A stretch of DNA of 64,000 nt from Acinetobacter calcoaceticus (GTDB lineage: Bacteria > Pseudomonadota > Gammaproteobacteria > Pseudomonadales > Moraxellaceae), in assembly GCF_900520355.1 (NCBI RefSeq), contig NZ_LS999521.1, positions 3,038,001-3,102,000 of the forward strand, given 5' to 3'. Below, one piece after another: positions 1-8,376 of the stretch; position 1 is the first letter of the stretch; the number at the start of each line of letters is the position of its first letter. Both the position numbers and the translations under genes were made by a program. The notes beneath the pieces were generated by a model, which had not been told where the DNA came from, did no database searches, and saw only the letters and a program-made list of their open reading frames with translations.

Positions 1-44
1 ATTATTGAAAAACATTTTAATGAGTAAAAAAAAGACAAAAAGAA

Positions 45-70
45 ACCATGCATGAGCATGGTTTTTAAAA
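45..70 (-). terminator. Intrinsic terminator of first tRNA-Met gene
   Basis: Read on the minus strand, an 8-bp stem (AACCATGC / GCATGGTT) is followed by a T-rich tract directly after the tRNA 3' end. It ends the transcript of the tRNA-Met gene at 71-147. Confidence 0.7.
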
Positions 71-147
71 TGGTGGCTATGACGAGACTTGAACTTGTGA
101 CCCCCGCATTATGAGTGCGGTGCTCTAACCAACTGAGCTACATAGCC
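71..147 (-). tRNA. tRNA-Met (CAT), elongator, copy 1
   Basis: The minus strand folds as a cloverleaf of 77 nt with encoded CCA. The acceptor stem is GGCTATG/CATAGCC, and the 7-nt anticodon loop CTCATAA sits in a CCGCA/TGCGG stem, giving anticodon CAT. The paired G1-C72 excludes the initiator tRNA. The T arm and variable loop match the elongator-Met pattern rather than the lysidine-modified Ile2 type. An identical copy lies at 1072-1148. Confidence 0.95.
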
Positions 148-162
148 GTAAACTGTGTGCGC

Positions 163-191
163 ATTATCTATAGTTCTACAGAACAGGTCAA
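163..191 (-). promoter_or_regulatory. Sigma-70 promoter of tRNA-Met copy 1
   Basis: On the minus strand, TTGACC (186-191) and GATAAT (163-168) are separated by exactly 17 bp. A GC-rich discriminator (GCGCAC) follows the -10 box, as is typical of stable-RNA promoters under growth-rate/stringent control. The same arrangement precedes copy 2. Confidence 0.8.
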
Positions 192-304
192 GAGTTCAAA
201 ACCATTAAATTCCACCAAATGAACAAATAAGATTCAGATCGCCTTTATTTGTTCATTTTTTAGCAAATTTATGTTTTAAACAATTGATCGACCAAAGAAA
301 TGTA

Positions 305-925
305 TTAAATATCTAATATTAGCTTTTTACTTTTTACCCGCGATACAAAAATCACCATATTTTTTATGAAGTCTTTTCTGCATTACTGAATTTTCGATCA
401 AAATGTTCTGCTTCACCTTCCAAAATATCAGTTTCACATATACCGATGCATACCCCTTCACGACATAAACATTCAACATCAATATTAAATGCTTCGATGA
501 TTTGTAAAATGGTTTGGTTACTTTGTACTTCTACTTCCTGATTAGACTTAGTAAGTACAACAGCAAAAGCCACACCCTCTTCAGAAACTGTTGAAATAAA
601 TTATTTCTAGTGAATGTAGCCATCACGCTAACAGTGCTTGTTACCACATCAATCAGGGGTTAGGAGTACACACATAGATATGTGTGTTTGGGTTGAAATG
701 TTATTAATTTGTCTAGATTAAGCACACAACCTTCCGACTCAGAATAGCTAAACACGCGATCTGCATGTTTCCGTTTTAACTCATTTAACAAAGCTGCATG
801 TTCAGAAAAATGGTAAGCATAATGTAGCTCAAAATCAGCACCGCTTCAGCAAACTCATCCATTTGAGGTAGAAATGGCGTAATATACCAATGCCACCAGC
901 AATTAGAATATGTTTATTGCCTATC
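305..925 (-). pseudogene. Decayed ferredoxin-NAD(P)H oxidoreductase (phthalate dioxygenase reductase / vanillate demethylase reductase type)
   Basis: The minus strand preserves, in broken frames, the C-terminal half of a class IA dioxygenase reductase. From about 920 downwards there is an NAD-binding segment (HILIAGGIGI, then PFLPQMDEF in another frame), then a frame from about 835 (DFELHYAYHFSEHAALLNEL) that stops near 660. An open stretch of 69 codons at 364-573 holds the plant-type 2Fe-2S domain, and a shifted tail (KSKKLILDI, stop at 305) follows it. In the 2Fe-2S domain the expected CxxxxCxxC is altered to CREGVCIGIC, one residue too long, and the frame stops before the fourth cysteine. 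The FMN-binding N-terminal half is missing. At least three frame lesions make this a relic. Family assignment is from motif recognition. Confidence 0.75.
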
Positions 926-1042
926 CCCAGCTAAGGGAAATAATTTTTAAATATTAATAAGCTAATAAAAAATCAAAAAAACATATCATCATTATAAAAT
1001 TGATCTTTAGAGGTATGTTTACTCAGGAAATGAGCATAAAAA
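926..1042. other. AT-rich spacer between pseudogene and tRNA-Met copy 2
   Basis: No coding frame, RNA fold or repeat is apparent. It may contain the eroded N-terminal half of the reductase pseudogene, but I could not recognise it. Confidence 0.4.
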
Positions 1043-1066
1043 AAGACCACGCAGGAGCGTGGTCTA
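1043..1066 (-). terminator. Intrinsic terminator of second tRNA-Met gene
   Basis: A 9-bp perfect stem (AGACCACGC / GCGTGGTCT, loop TCCT) is followed on the minus strand by a run of T residues, six bases beyond the encoded CCA of the tRNA at 1072-1148. Confidence 0.8.
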
Positions 1067-1071
1067 TAAAA

Positions 1072-1148
1072 TGGTGGCTATGACGAGACTTGAACTTGTG
1101 ACCCCCGCATTATGAGTGCGGTGCTCTAACCAACTGAGCTACATAGCC
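1072..1148 (-). tRNA. tRNA-Met (CAT), elongator, copy 2
   Basis: All 77 nt, including the encoded CCA, are identical to the gene at 71-147: G1-C72 acceptor end, anticodon loop CTCATAA. The similarity continues through the promoter -10 region, but the terminator hairpins differ in sequence, pointing to an old duplication rather than a recent one. Confidence 0.95.
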
Positions 1149-1163
1149 TAAAACTGTGCGCGC

Positions 1164-1192
1164 ATTATCTTAGTTTCTTTAATGCACGTCAA
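1164..1192 (-). promoter_or_regulatory. Sigma-70 promoter of tRNA-Met copy 2
   Basis: On the minus strand, TTGACG (1187-1192), a 17-bp spacer and GATAAT (1164-1169) are followed by the GC discriminator GCGCGC. It parallels the promoter of copy 1 closely, with an unrelated spacer sequence. Confidence 0.8.
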
Positions 1193-1212
1193 GATAAATT
1201 TTAAATAAATTA

Positions 1213-1570
<358 letters not shown>

Positions 1571-1594
1571 GGCGCATATTAACAAATTTATTTA

Positions 1595-2354
<760 letters not shown>

Positions 2355-2485
2355 CTAGTACTCTAATTGTATTGTGAACCTATTTTAGCAAAAGTTATAC
2401 ATGAGGCGAAATATTCATATGCAGGAAAAACTTCACCTTAGCATCAGTTTACGGCACAATAGGCATAATTGTGGAAGTTTGAATT

Positions 2486-2962
2486 ATGGCGAAAGCAACA
2501 GTAGTAAAGAAACACAATGGCGGAACAATCGCACAAAATAAACGTGCCCGTCATGATTATTTTATCGAAGAAAAATTTGAAGCTGGCCTGTCACTTCAAG
2601 GTTGGGAAGTAAAATCCTTACGTGCTGGGCGCATGACTTTGACGGAAAGTTATGTCATTTTCAAGAATGGCGAAGCATTTTTACTTGGCTCACAAATTCA
2701 GCCTTTATTATCGGCTTCGACCCATGTGGTACCTGAAGCAACACGTACCCGTAAGTTATTGCTCTCCCGACGCCAGCTTGAACACCTAATGGGTGCAGTT
2801 AACCAAAAAGGTTACTCATGCGTTCCTTTAGCGTGTTACTGGAAAGGTCATTTAGTTAAACTAGAAATTGCGCTTGTGAAGGGTAAACAGCTTCATGACA
2901 AACGTGCAACTGAAAAAGACCGCGATTGGCAACGTGATAAAGCTCGTATATTTCATAAGTAA
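2486..2962 (+). CDS. smpB: SsrA-binding protein SmpB
   Basis: SmpB binds tmRNA and delivers it to stalled ribosomes for trans-translation. The protein has 158 residues, the normal size, with the OB-fold core ([12 protein letters not shown], then [13 protein letters not shown] and ESYV) and the basic C-terminal tail ([20 protein letters not shown]) that becomes helical in the decoding centre. A strong terminator follows 7 bases after the stop. It is divergent from coaD. The tmRNA gene itself is not in this window. Confidence 0.97.
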   Translation: MAKATVVKKHNGGTIAQNKRARHDYFIEEKFEAGLSLQGWEVKSLRAGRMTLTESYVIFKNGEAFLLGSQIQPLLSASTHVVPEATRTRKLLLSRRQLEHLMGAVNQKGYSCVPLACYWKGHLVKLEIALVKGKQLHDKRATEKDRDWQRDKARIFHK

Positions 2963-2965
2963 TAA

Positions 2966-3000
2966 AAAAACCTTTAAAGTTAACTTTAAAGGTTTTTTTA
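2966..3000. terminator. Bidirectional intrinsic terminator between smpB and the surface-protein gene
   Basis: A perfect inverted repeat (AACCTTTAAAGTT / AACTTTAAAGGTT, 2969-2994) is flanked by A and T runs on both sides, so it can stop transcripts arriving from smpB and from the convergent gene at 3014-4285. Confidence 0.85.
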
Positions 3001-3013
3001 TGTCACTTTGAAT

Positions 3014-4285
3014 TTAGCAAAATTTTAAATTGCCATAACAGTTTGGTGCAAAAGATTGATTTTTAAGTTGCAAATCTTTCAATGGGAAATTCACAATTGT
3101 ATTGGGTAATTTAACCTCACCAACTGCTAAGTCTTCACCAAACAAACAATTTAAAAGATTACATCTCACTGGGTTTGCGGTTAAATAAGCGCTAATTGGA
3201 TCTACCACCTGCTTTAAAACATCATTAGTTATCTCAATTTGTTTACTTGGCGTAACATTGCCAATATCAATTTCATCATCAAAAGCCATCCACCACCCCC
3301 GTTCTGCTGCTGCATCTGCACCTGGCCAAAATATTTGTTGGCCTTGCAAAGAAAGCGAGAAAGGATTGTTTAATTCAATTTTATGAATGAATCCTAAGTT
3401 TTGATCAACTGTGAGCGCCGCTCTTAATCCGGTAATGCTGCCCGTTACATTTTTTTGTAAATTTAATAGACCAAGTGCTGCATTAATAGAAGCTTTCAGA
3501 TCTCCAGAGAAATTAAGCTGATCGATATTTGCTACCCCGTTCAGCATGACATTATTCATTCGTGAACCAGAAATCACTTGCCCGTTGATCACAATAGGTG
3601 CAGTGGTCTGTTGTAATTGCAAATTATAATCAGACGAGTTAAATCCTAAAGGAATACAAATCCCGATACATGCATTAACAGTCCCATCAATGGTCTTGCC
3701 TGTATCTTGATAAGACATATTACGGGCAGCGGTATAAGCTAAACCAGTGGTATCTTTAATTTTCATGTAACCACTTAAGCTATTAATTCCATTTGGTGTT
3801 TCTGAATTTTCAAGCCCCATAGTCAGCAGTCCCATAACCTTTTCAGCACTTAAACGAAAACCTTTAATTTCTCTTAAAGCTGCGCTGTCTGGATTTTTAA
3901 TTGCAAATTCAATAAAGGGATTACTAAAAACAGCAGAAGAAGAAGCTCGACCATCACTTGTATCACTTAAGCCACTTAAACTTAAGTTATCAATATCAAT
4001 ATCACACCCACCTAAACCGTTTACTCCTCCACATCCTAATTGCAACTTATTAATATTGGCATTTAGCTCAAGATTTGCCTCTAAACCCAATTTATAAAAG
4101 CCAATATTTTGCTGGTTCATCGAAGCATCAGCTTGTTTTGGGTCGGTATAGGTAAATGAAAATAATGCTTGAGCTTCAACTTTAGAAAGTTCTGAATCAC
4201 TTAGAGGAACAAGATTTGCAGATTCTAAATTGGCATAGCTTAAAGTAGCCCAACTTAGACAAAGAGCTGTTAAAAAAATTTTCAT
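3014..4285 (-). CDS. Secreted surface-family protein (paralogue of the 60143-61453 product)
   Basis: A 423-residue exported protein of unknown function. Residues 1-18 form a Sec signal peptide ending in YA. Then comes the family motif NLVPLSDSELSKVEAQ, in which the usual GQ is AQ. Residues about 60-170 (GFYKLGLEANLELNAN, then GCGG and CDIDIDNLSLSGLSD) and the last quarter (EIDIGNVTP, YLTANP) match the protein at 60143-61453. The last 16 residues, ending YGNLKFC, are identical to it, while the centre differs. Seven or more cysteines outside the signal suggest disulfides. It may belong to the Acinetobacter proteins annotated as Fil or DUF6160; that is recollection only. It stands alone, with its own palindrome upstream. 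Confidence 0.8.
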   Translation of the reverse strand: MKIFLTALCLSWATLSYANLESANLVPLSDSELSKVEAQALFSFTYTDPKQADASMNQQNIGFYKLGLEANLELNANINKLQLGCGGVNGLGGCDIDIDNLSLSGLSDTSDGRASSSAVFSNPFIEFAIKNPDSAALREIKGFRLSAEKVMGLLTMGLENSETPNGINSLSGYMKIKDTTGLAYTAARNMSYQDTGKTIDGTVNACIGICIPLGFNSSDYNLQLQQTTAPIVINGQVISGSRMNNVMLNGVANIDQLNFSGDLKASINAALGLLNLQKNVTGSITGLRAALTVDQNLGFIHKIELNNPFSLSLQGQQIFWPGADAAAERGWWMAFDDEIDIGNVTPSKQIEITNDVLKQVVDPISAYLTANPVRCNLLNCLFGEDLAVGEVKLPNTIVNFPLKDLQLKNQSFAPNCYGNLKFC

Positions 4286-4313
4286 GATTATTCCATTTTT
4301 TTATTTATTAAGT

Positions 4314-4333
4314 TTTGGACATCATTGTCCAAA
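4314..4333. promoter_or_regulatory. Palindromic operator candidate upstream of surface-protein gene
   Basis: Arms TTTGGACA and TGTCCAAA are perfect reverse complements separated by four bases, 29-48 bp before the start of the gene at 3014-4285. There is no T run, so it looks like a protein-binding site rather than a terminator. A smaller imperfect dyad (ACC-ATTT-GGT) follows at once. Confidence 0.45.
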
Positions 4334-4438
4334 TAAACCATTTGGTAAAAAATAATCAAAAAAGAACAAAAAAAATACAACGTTTTTGTAATTAGATTAA
4401 AAATTAAATATTTATTTATATAAAATCAAATGCTTATT

Positions 4439-4990
4439 TTAACTTATGCGATAAAGTAATCCAGCAATATATTCACCAAACCATTTAGCTGTATCCAAAT
4501 CGCCTTGTGGGGGAGTAACTTCAACAGGGGCGTTATCGGACTGTGTCATTAAGCCTAAACAACTCGATAATCGGTTTAAATCTTTTTCACTATGCCCTGT
4601 AGTCATTAAAGGCAAACCTGACCAAAGCATGCCATGTTGCATTGCAAAAATATTTAATTGTTGTAATACCGCTAGTTTATCGCCGCTCAAACCACCCGAA
4701 TTTGCAAAGCCAGCCGCAAGCTTGCCTTGCCACAAACGTTCTTTCCAACGTTTAGAAGTACTGTCCATAAACTTTTTAAAGTCGGCAGTCATACTTCCCA
4801 TATAGGTAGGCGATCCAAAAATAATGCCTTGTGATGCATCAAGCGCATCCCAATCAATATGTTCAATATTCATGAGATGTACTTTCACCCCCATCACCTC
4901 TGCACCAGCAGCAATAGCAGAAGCCACCTTGGCGGTATGACCATATGGACTGTGGTAGACAATAGAGAGATGTTTTTCAGGCAAAGACAT
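4439..4990 (-). CDS. Flavodoxin-family / WrbA-like NAD(P)H-dependent oxidoreductase
   Basis: A 183-residue cytosolic flavoprotein. The N-terminal beta strand plus phosphate-binding loop SIVYHSPYGHT (residues about 9-19) and the FMN-contacting stretch GSPTYMGSMTADFKKFMD (about 59-76) are those of the flavodoxin/NADPH-dependent FMN reductase fold. FANSGGLSGDK forms the third flavin loop. WrbA proteins are about 200 residues and usually have an extra insertion, so I keep the family name broad. Transcribed alone, it is followed by AT-rich DNA. The substrate is unknown. Confidence 0.85.
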   Translation of the reverse strand: MSLPEKHLSIVYHSPYGHTAKVASAIAAGAEVMGVKVHLMNIEHIDWDALDASQGIIFGSPTYMGSMTADFKKFMDSTSKRWKERLWQGKLAAGFANSGGLSGDKLAVLQQLNIFAMQHGMLWSGLPLMTTGHSEKDLNRLSSCLGLMTQSDNAPVEVTPPQGDLDTAKWFGEYIAGLLYRIS

Positions 4991-5117
4991 AAGATTAAAA
5001 TTTTGAGCGATTTTTTCTATTTTATCATTTTATTAGCGCTTGCTAAACCTACATCTATAAATATGAAATACAAGCGTTTCAATACACTTCACAATCGTAA
5101 TATCTTACAGCTCAATA

Positions 5118-5161
5118 AAAACTCTCTTACTTTGTTTAATTATTAACAAAGTAAGAGAGTG
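5118..5161 (-). terminator. Intrinsic terminator downstream of pgeF
   Basis: A 16-bp perfect stem (ACTCTCTTACTTTGTT with its complement, 5120-5159) around a short AT loop. On the minus strand it is followed by TTTTTATT, 25 bases beyond the pgeF stop. Confidence 0.85.
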
Positions 5162-5184
5162 AATGTACTTACTGTTTATAGAGC

Positions 5185-5922
5185 TTATATAAAAACAAAG
5201 GTAGCCATACGTCCAGTCTTCGCATCACGGCGATAAGAAAAATATTCATCGCTCTGTTGATAAGAACATTGGTCTCCGCCTAAAACCTGTTGCACACCTA
5301 GACTCTGCAAAATAAAACGCGCAATTGCATATAAATCTGCATGAAATTTATTTGGAGCAGCTCCCTCAACAAAAGCTATTTCCAACTCAGGATACTTGTC
5401 GCAAAAAGCAGCCTTTACTTCAGCCCCAATTTCAAAACAAGGTTGGCTAATCGCAACTCCTAACCATGCCCAAGCTGGAGGGTTCTGCATAGCAGCAACC
5501 GTATTTTCAACAATCCCTCCTGCTAAACCACGCCAACCCGCATGCAAGTTTGCGACTTCCGTACCCTCTGCATTTCCTAACACGACAGGTAAACAATCAG
5601 CGGTCATCATCATTAAAGCATAACCTTTGGTTTGAGTGACTAAACCATCACCGATTAATGCCTTAAAAGGAATTTGTTCATTTACTGTATGGCAAATCGT
5701 ACTATGTGTTTGAGTCATCCATGTCATTTTTTTAACACCGAACTGGGCAAACTCATCTAACAATATCATGCGATGTTGCTGAACACGTTGTGCCTCATCA
5801 TTGACATGTAAAGCCAGATTAAAGCCAGACAACTCAAGTTGATCCGTTGGTAATGCCAAAGGATGATGAACACGCGTTTGCCCTACATATACGCCTTGAG
5901 GTAGTCCTTGAACAAATTCCAT
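5185..5922 (-). CDS. pgeF: Peptidoglycan editing factor PgeF (YfiH, multicopper-type purine nucleoside/laccase family)
   Basis: 245 residues of the DUF152/YfiH family. In E. coli this family removes wrongly placed serine from peptidoglycan precursors, and related proteins cleave purine nucleosides. Metal-binding signatures are present: TQTHS, then ADCLPVV, HAGWRGL and QPCFEIG. I prefer the ATG at 5922 (MEFVQGLPQG) over the one 14 codons earlier because AAGGA sits 8 bases before it and the upstream codons overlap rluD. The start lies 10 bp past the rluD stop, so rluD and pgeF form an operon, an order also found in other gammaproteobacteria. Confidence 0.92.
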   Translation of the reverse strand: MEFVQGLPQGVYVGQTRVHHPLALPTDQLELSGFNLALHVNDEAQRVQQHRMILLDEFAQFGVKKMTWMTQTHSTICHTVNEQIPFKALIGDGLVTQTKGYALMMMTADCLPVVLGNAEGTEVANLHAGWRGLAGGIVENTVAAMQNPPAWAWLGVAISQPCFEIGAEVKAAFCDKYPELEIAFVEGAAPNKFHADLYAIARFILQSLGVQQVLGGDQCSYQQSDEYFSYRRDAKTGRMATFVFI

Positions 5923-5932
5923 ATACGCGTCC

Positions 5933-6985
5933 TTAATATGCAGCGTTTTCTGAACGTAACACATTCACTAAATGTGTAAAATCTTCAGGCCACGGCGCTT
6001 CAAATAGCATTTCTTCACCAGTACGAGGGTGTTTTAAACCCAATTTCGCTGCATGCAATGCTTGGCGTTTAAAACCACGCAAAGTATCAATGAGTAATTC
6101 AGATGCCCCTGCAGGTACACGTACACGGTTCATATAAATCTGATCACCGATCAGTCCATAACCGATATAACTAAAATGCACACGAATCTGATGAGTTCGA
6201 CCTGTTTCAAGACGGGCTTGTATACGGGTAAAATCTTTAAAACGTTCTTTTACATTGTAATGGGTCACGGCGTCGCGCCCACCAGGTAAAATCGCCATTT
6301 TCACACGGTCAACCGGATGACGTTTGATAGGTTCATCAATAGTACCGCCAGCAATAACATTTCCATAAACAACTAAGTCGTATACGCGGTAAACCGATTT
6401 ATTTGCCAACTGTTTACTTAAAGAAAATTGTGCTTCAAGACTTTTGGCAACGACTAACAAACCGCTGGTATCTTTATCAATACGATGTACTAAACCAGCG
6501 CGGGAAAGTTCCGACAATTTTGGGAAATGGTAAAGCAAGGCATTCACTAAAGTTCCAGAACTATTACCAGCCCCTGGATGTACCACCATGCCGACTGGTT
6601 TATTGATGACTAAAATGTCGTCATCTTCATAGACAATATTAAGTGGAATGTTTTCAGGTTGACTCGTAGTTTGAGCTTCGAGCTCAACTTCGAGTGTAAG
6701 CAGTTCTGTCCCTTCACAACGGTGCTTTGGTTTGACAATGTTACCATTCACCAACAGATGGCCATCCTTCAACCATTGTTTAAGCTTTTCACGTGAAAAC
6801 TCATTCCATACCAAGGCTGCTACCTGATCGATGCGTTGTCCCAGATAGCTTTCATCTAGCTGAACTTGCAACGATAAACGTGTTGCAGTTGTATCAGAAG
6901 TATGGTTATCTGCATCCTCAGAATCTTCAAGTAAATTGAAGTCGGTTTCAGATAAGTTTGTGTTTGAAGATTGTGCTGAAGTCAT
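5933..6985 (-). CDS. rluD: 23S rRNA pseudouridine synthase RluD
   Basis: It makes pseudouridines in helix 69 of 23S rRNA (positions 1911, 1915 and 1917 in E. coli numbering). The 350 residues start with an acidic, low-complexity N-terminal extension of about 38 residues. An S4 RNA-binding domain follows (about 45-105) and then the RluA-type catalytic domain with HRIDKDTSG at 167-175, whose first aspartate, Asp170, is the nucleophile position. E. coli RluD is 326 residues, so only the N-terminal extension is unusual. It is divergent from bamD across 71 bp, as in many gammaproteobacteria. Confidence 0.95.
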   Translation of the reverse strand: MTSAQSSNTNLSETDFNLLEDSEDADNHTSDTTATRLSLQVQLDESYLGQRIDQVAALVWNEFSREKLKQWLKDGHLLVNGNIVKPKHRCEGTELLTLEVELEAQTTSQPENIPLNIVYEDDDILVINKPVGMVVHPGAGNSSGTLVNALLYHFPKLSELSRAGLVHRIDKDTSGLLVVAKSLEAQFSLSKQLANKSVYRVYDLVVYGNVIAGGTIDEPIKRHPVDRVKMAILPGGRDAVTHYNVKERFKDFTRIQARLETGRTHQIRVHFSYIGYGLIGDQIYMNRVRVPAGASELLIDTLRGFKRQALHAAKLGLKHPRTGEEMLFEAPWPEDFTHLVNVLRSENAAY

Positions 6986-7056
6986 TTGATCATTGAGATA
7001 AAAGTGGTTTAATAGCGCAATTGTAGCTCATTGCCCAACATAACAGAGGAGTTTTT

Positions 7057-8220
7057 ATGTCGCTACCACGTTATAAAATTACGATGCTTGCCTTATCTTT
7101 AGGTTTAGCGTCTGCATTTGTGGGCTGTAGCAGCAATCCAAGTAAAAAAGAAGTGGTCGATAGTGGCCCACAATCTAGTGAACAAGCTTACTTCGAAAAG
7201 GCCCAAAAGTCGCTTGACCGTGGTCAATATCTTGATGCGACCAAGTCTTTAGAAGCAATCGATACTTATTATCCGACCGGACAATACGCACAACAAGCAC
7301 AACTTGAACTTCTATATTCAAAATTTAAACAAAAAGATTATGAAGGCGCGATTGCCTTAGCGGAACGTTTTATTCGTTTAAATCCTCAGCATCCAAATGT
7401 GGATTATGCTTATTATGTTCGTGCTGTAGCGAATATGGAGCAAAACTACGACAGTTTGATGCGCTATACATCTTTGCAACAATCTCATCGTGATGTGAGC
7501 TATTTAAAAGTTGCTTATCAGAATTTTGTTGATTTAATTCGTCGTTTTCCAAGTAGCCAATATTCTGTTGATGCCGCTCAGCGCATGAAATTTATTGGAC
7601 AAGAGCTTGCTGAAAATGAAATGACCGCTGCACGCTTTAACGTTAAGCGTAAAGCTTGGATCGCTGCTGCAGAGCGTTCTCAATGGGTAATTGAACATTA
7701 TCCACAAACTCCTCAAGTTCCAGAAGCTTTAGCAACTTTGGCATATAGCTATGACAAATTAGGCGATAAAGCCACGTCACAACAATATATTGAAGTTTTA
7801 AAACTCAATTATCCTAACCTTGTGAAAAAAGACGGTACGGTTAACATGCGTGCTGCCCGTAAAGAAGGCAACTGGATTAACCGTGCAACTTTAGGTATTT
7901 TCGGTCGTGAATCTACTGCCGCAACACCAGAAAGCACAAGTGAATCAGAAGCTCCAAAACGTGGCTTCCTTAATCGTGTTAGCTTCGGTTTAATTGGTAA
8001 TTCAGATAAAGAAGAAACTGCTGAGCCAGAGCAAACACAAGTTGAAGCACCAAAGTCAGAACGTAGCTGGACAAACCGTTTAAGCTTCGGTTTATTAGAC
8101 AAATCTGAGCCACAAGCAGCAGAAAATACAACTGTTGTCCCTACTGTTAGTTCTACGGATGGATCAACTGACTCTCAATCAGATGATGCAACACAAGGTA
8201 CAAACGACGCTGCTCAATAA
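7057..8220 (+). CDS. bamD: Outer-membrane assembly lipoprotein BamD (ComL/YfiO) with C-terminal extension
   Basis: An essential lipoprotein of the BAM complex that inserts beta-barrels into the outer membrane. The signal peptide ends in a lipobox FVGC with the acylated Cys24. Residues about 40-255 form the five TPR-like repeats of BamD (YLDATKSLEAID, YEGAIALAERFIRLNP, KATSQQYIEVLKLNYP). E. coli BamD ends near residue 245. Here about 130 further residues follow, containing three copies of a short motif (WINRATLGIFG at 273, FLNRVSFGLIG at 304, WTNRLSFGLLD at 338) in a Ser/Thr/Glu-rich background. AGAGGAG precedes the start. A strong terminator follows the gene. Confidence 0.95.
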   Translation: MSLPRYKITMLALSLGLASAFVGCSSNPSKKEVVDSGPQSSEQAYFEKAQKSLDRGQYLDATKSLEAIDTYYPTGQYAQQAQLELLYSKFKQKDYEGAIALAERFIRLNPQHPNVDYAYYVRAVANMEQNYDSLMRYTSLQQSHRDVSYLKVAYQNFVDLIRRFPSSQYSVDAAQRMKFIGQELAENEMTAARFNVKRKAWIAAAERSQWVIEHYPQTPQVPEALATLAYSYDKLGDKATSQQYIEVLKLNYPNLVKKDGTVNMRAARKEGNWINRATLGIFGRESTAATPESTSESEAPKRGFLNRVSFGLIGNSDKEETAEPEQTQVEAPKSERSWTNRLSFGLLDKSEPQAAENTTVVPTVSSTDGSTDSQSDDATQGTNDAAQ

Positions 8221-8241
8221 GTTTCAAACTTTAAAAGCACC

Positions 8242-8280
8242 AACAAACAGGCAAGTGATACCACTTGCCTGTTTGTTTTT
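8242..8280 (+). terminator. Strong intrinsic terminator after bamD
   Basis: A perfect 16-bp stem (AACAAACAGGCAAGTG with its complement, 8242-8277) and a 4-nt loop, followed by T residues, 21 bases past the bamD stop. Confidence 0.92.
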
Positions 8281-8376
8281 ATAAAAAATTAAAATATTTA
8301 TTGTGTAGATCTTGCCTCATCATGTCAGAATATTCTGAATTACTCTCTCATCAGTTTTAATACGGTTATCTGAATT

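Noticed and set aside
364..573. A stand-alone 69-residue 2Fe-2S ferredoxin gene
   Set aside because: The cluster loop has wrong spacing, the fourth cysteine is missing, and the flanking broken frames continue the same reductase, so it is part of a pseudogene.
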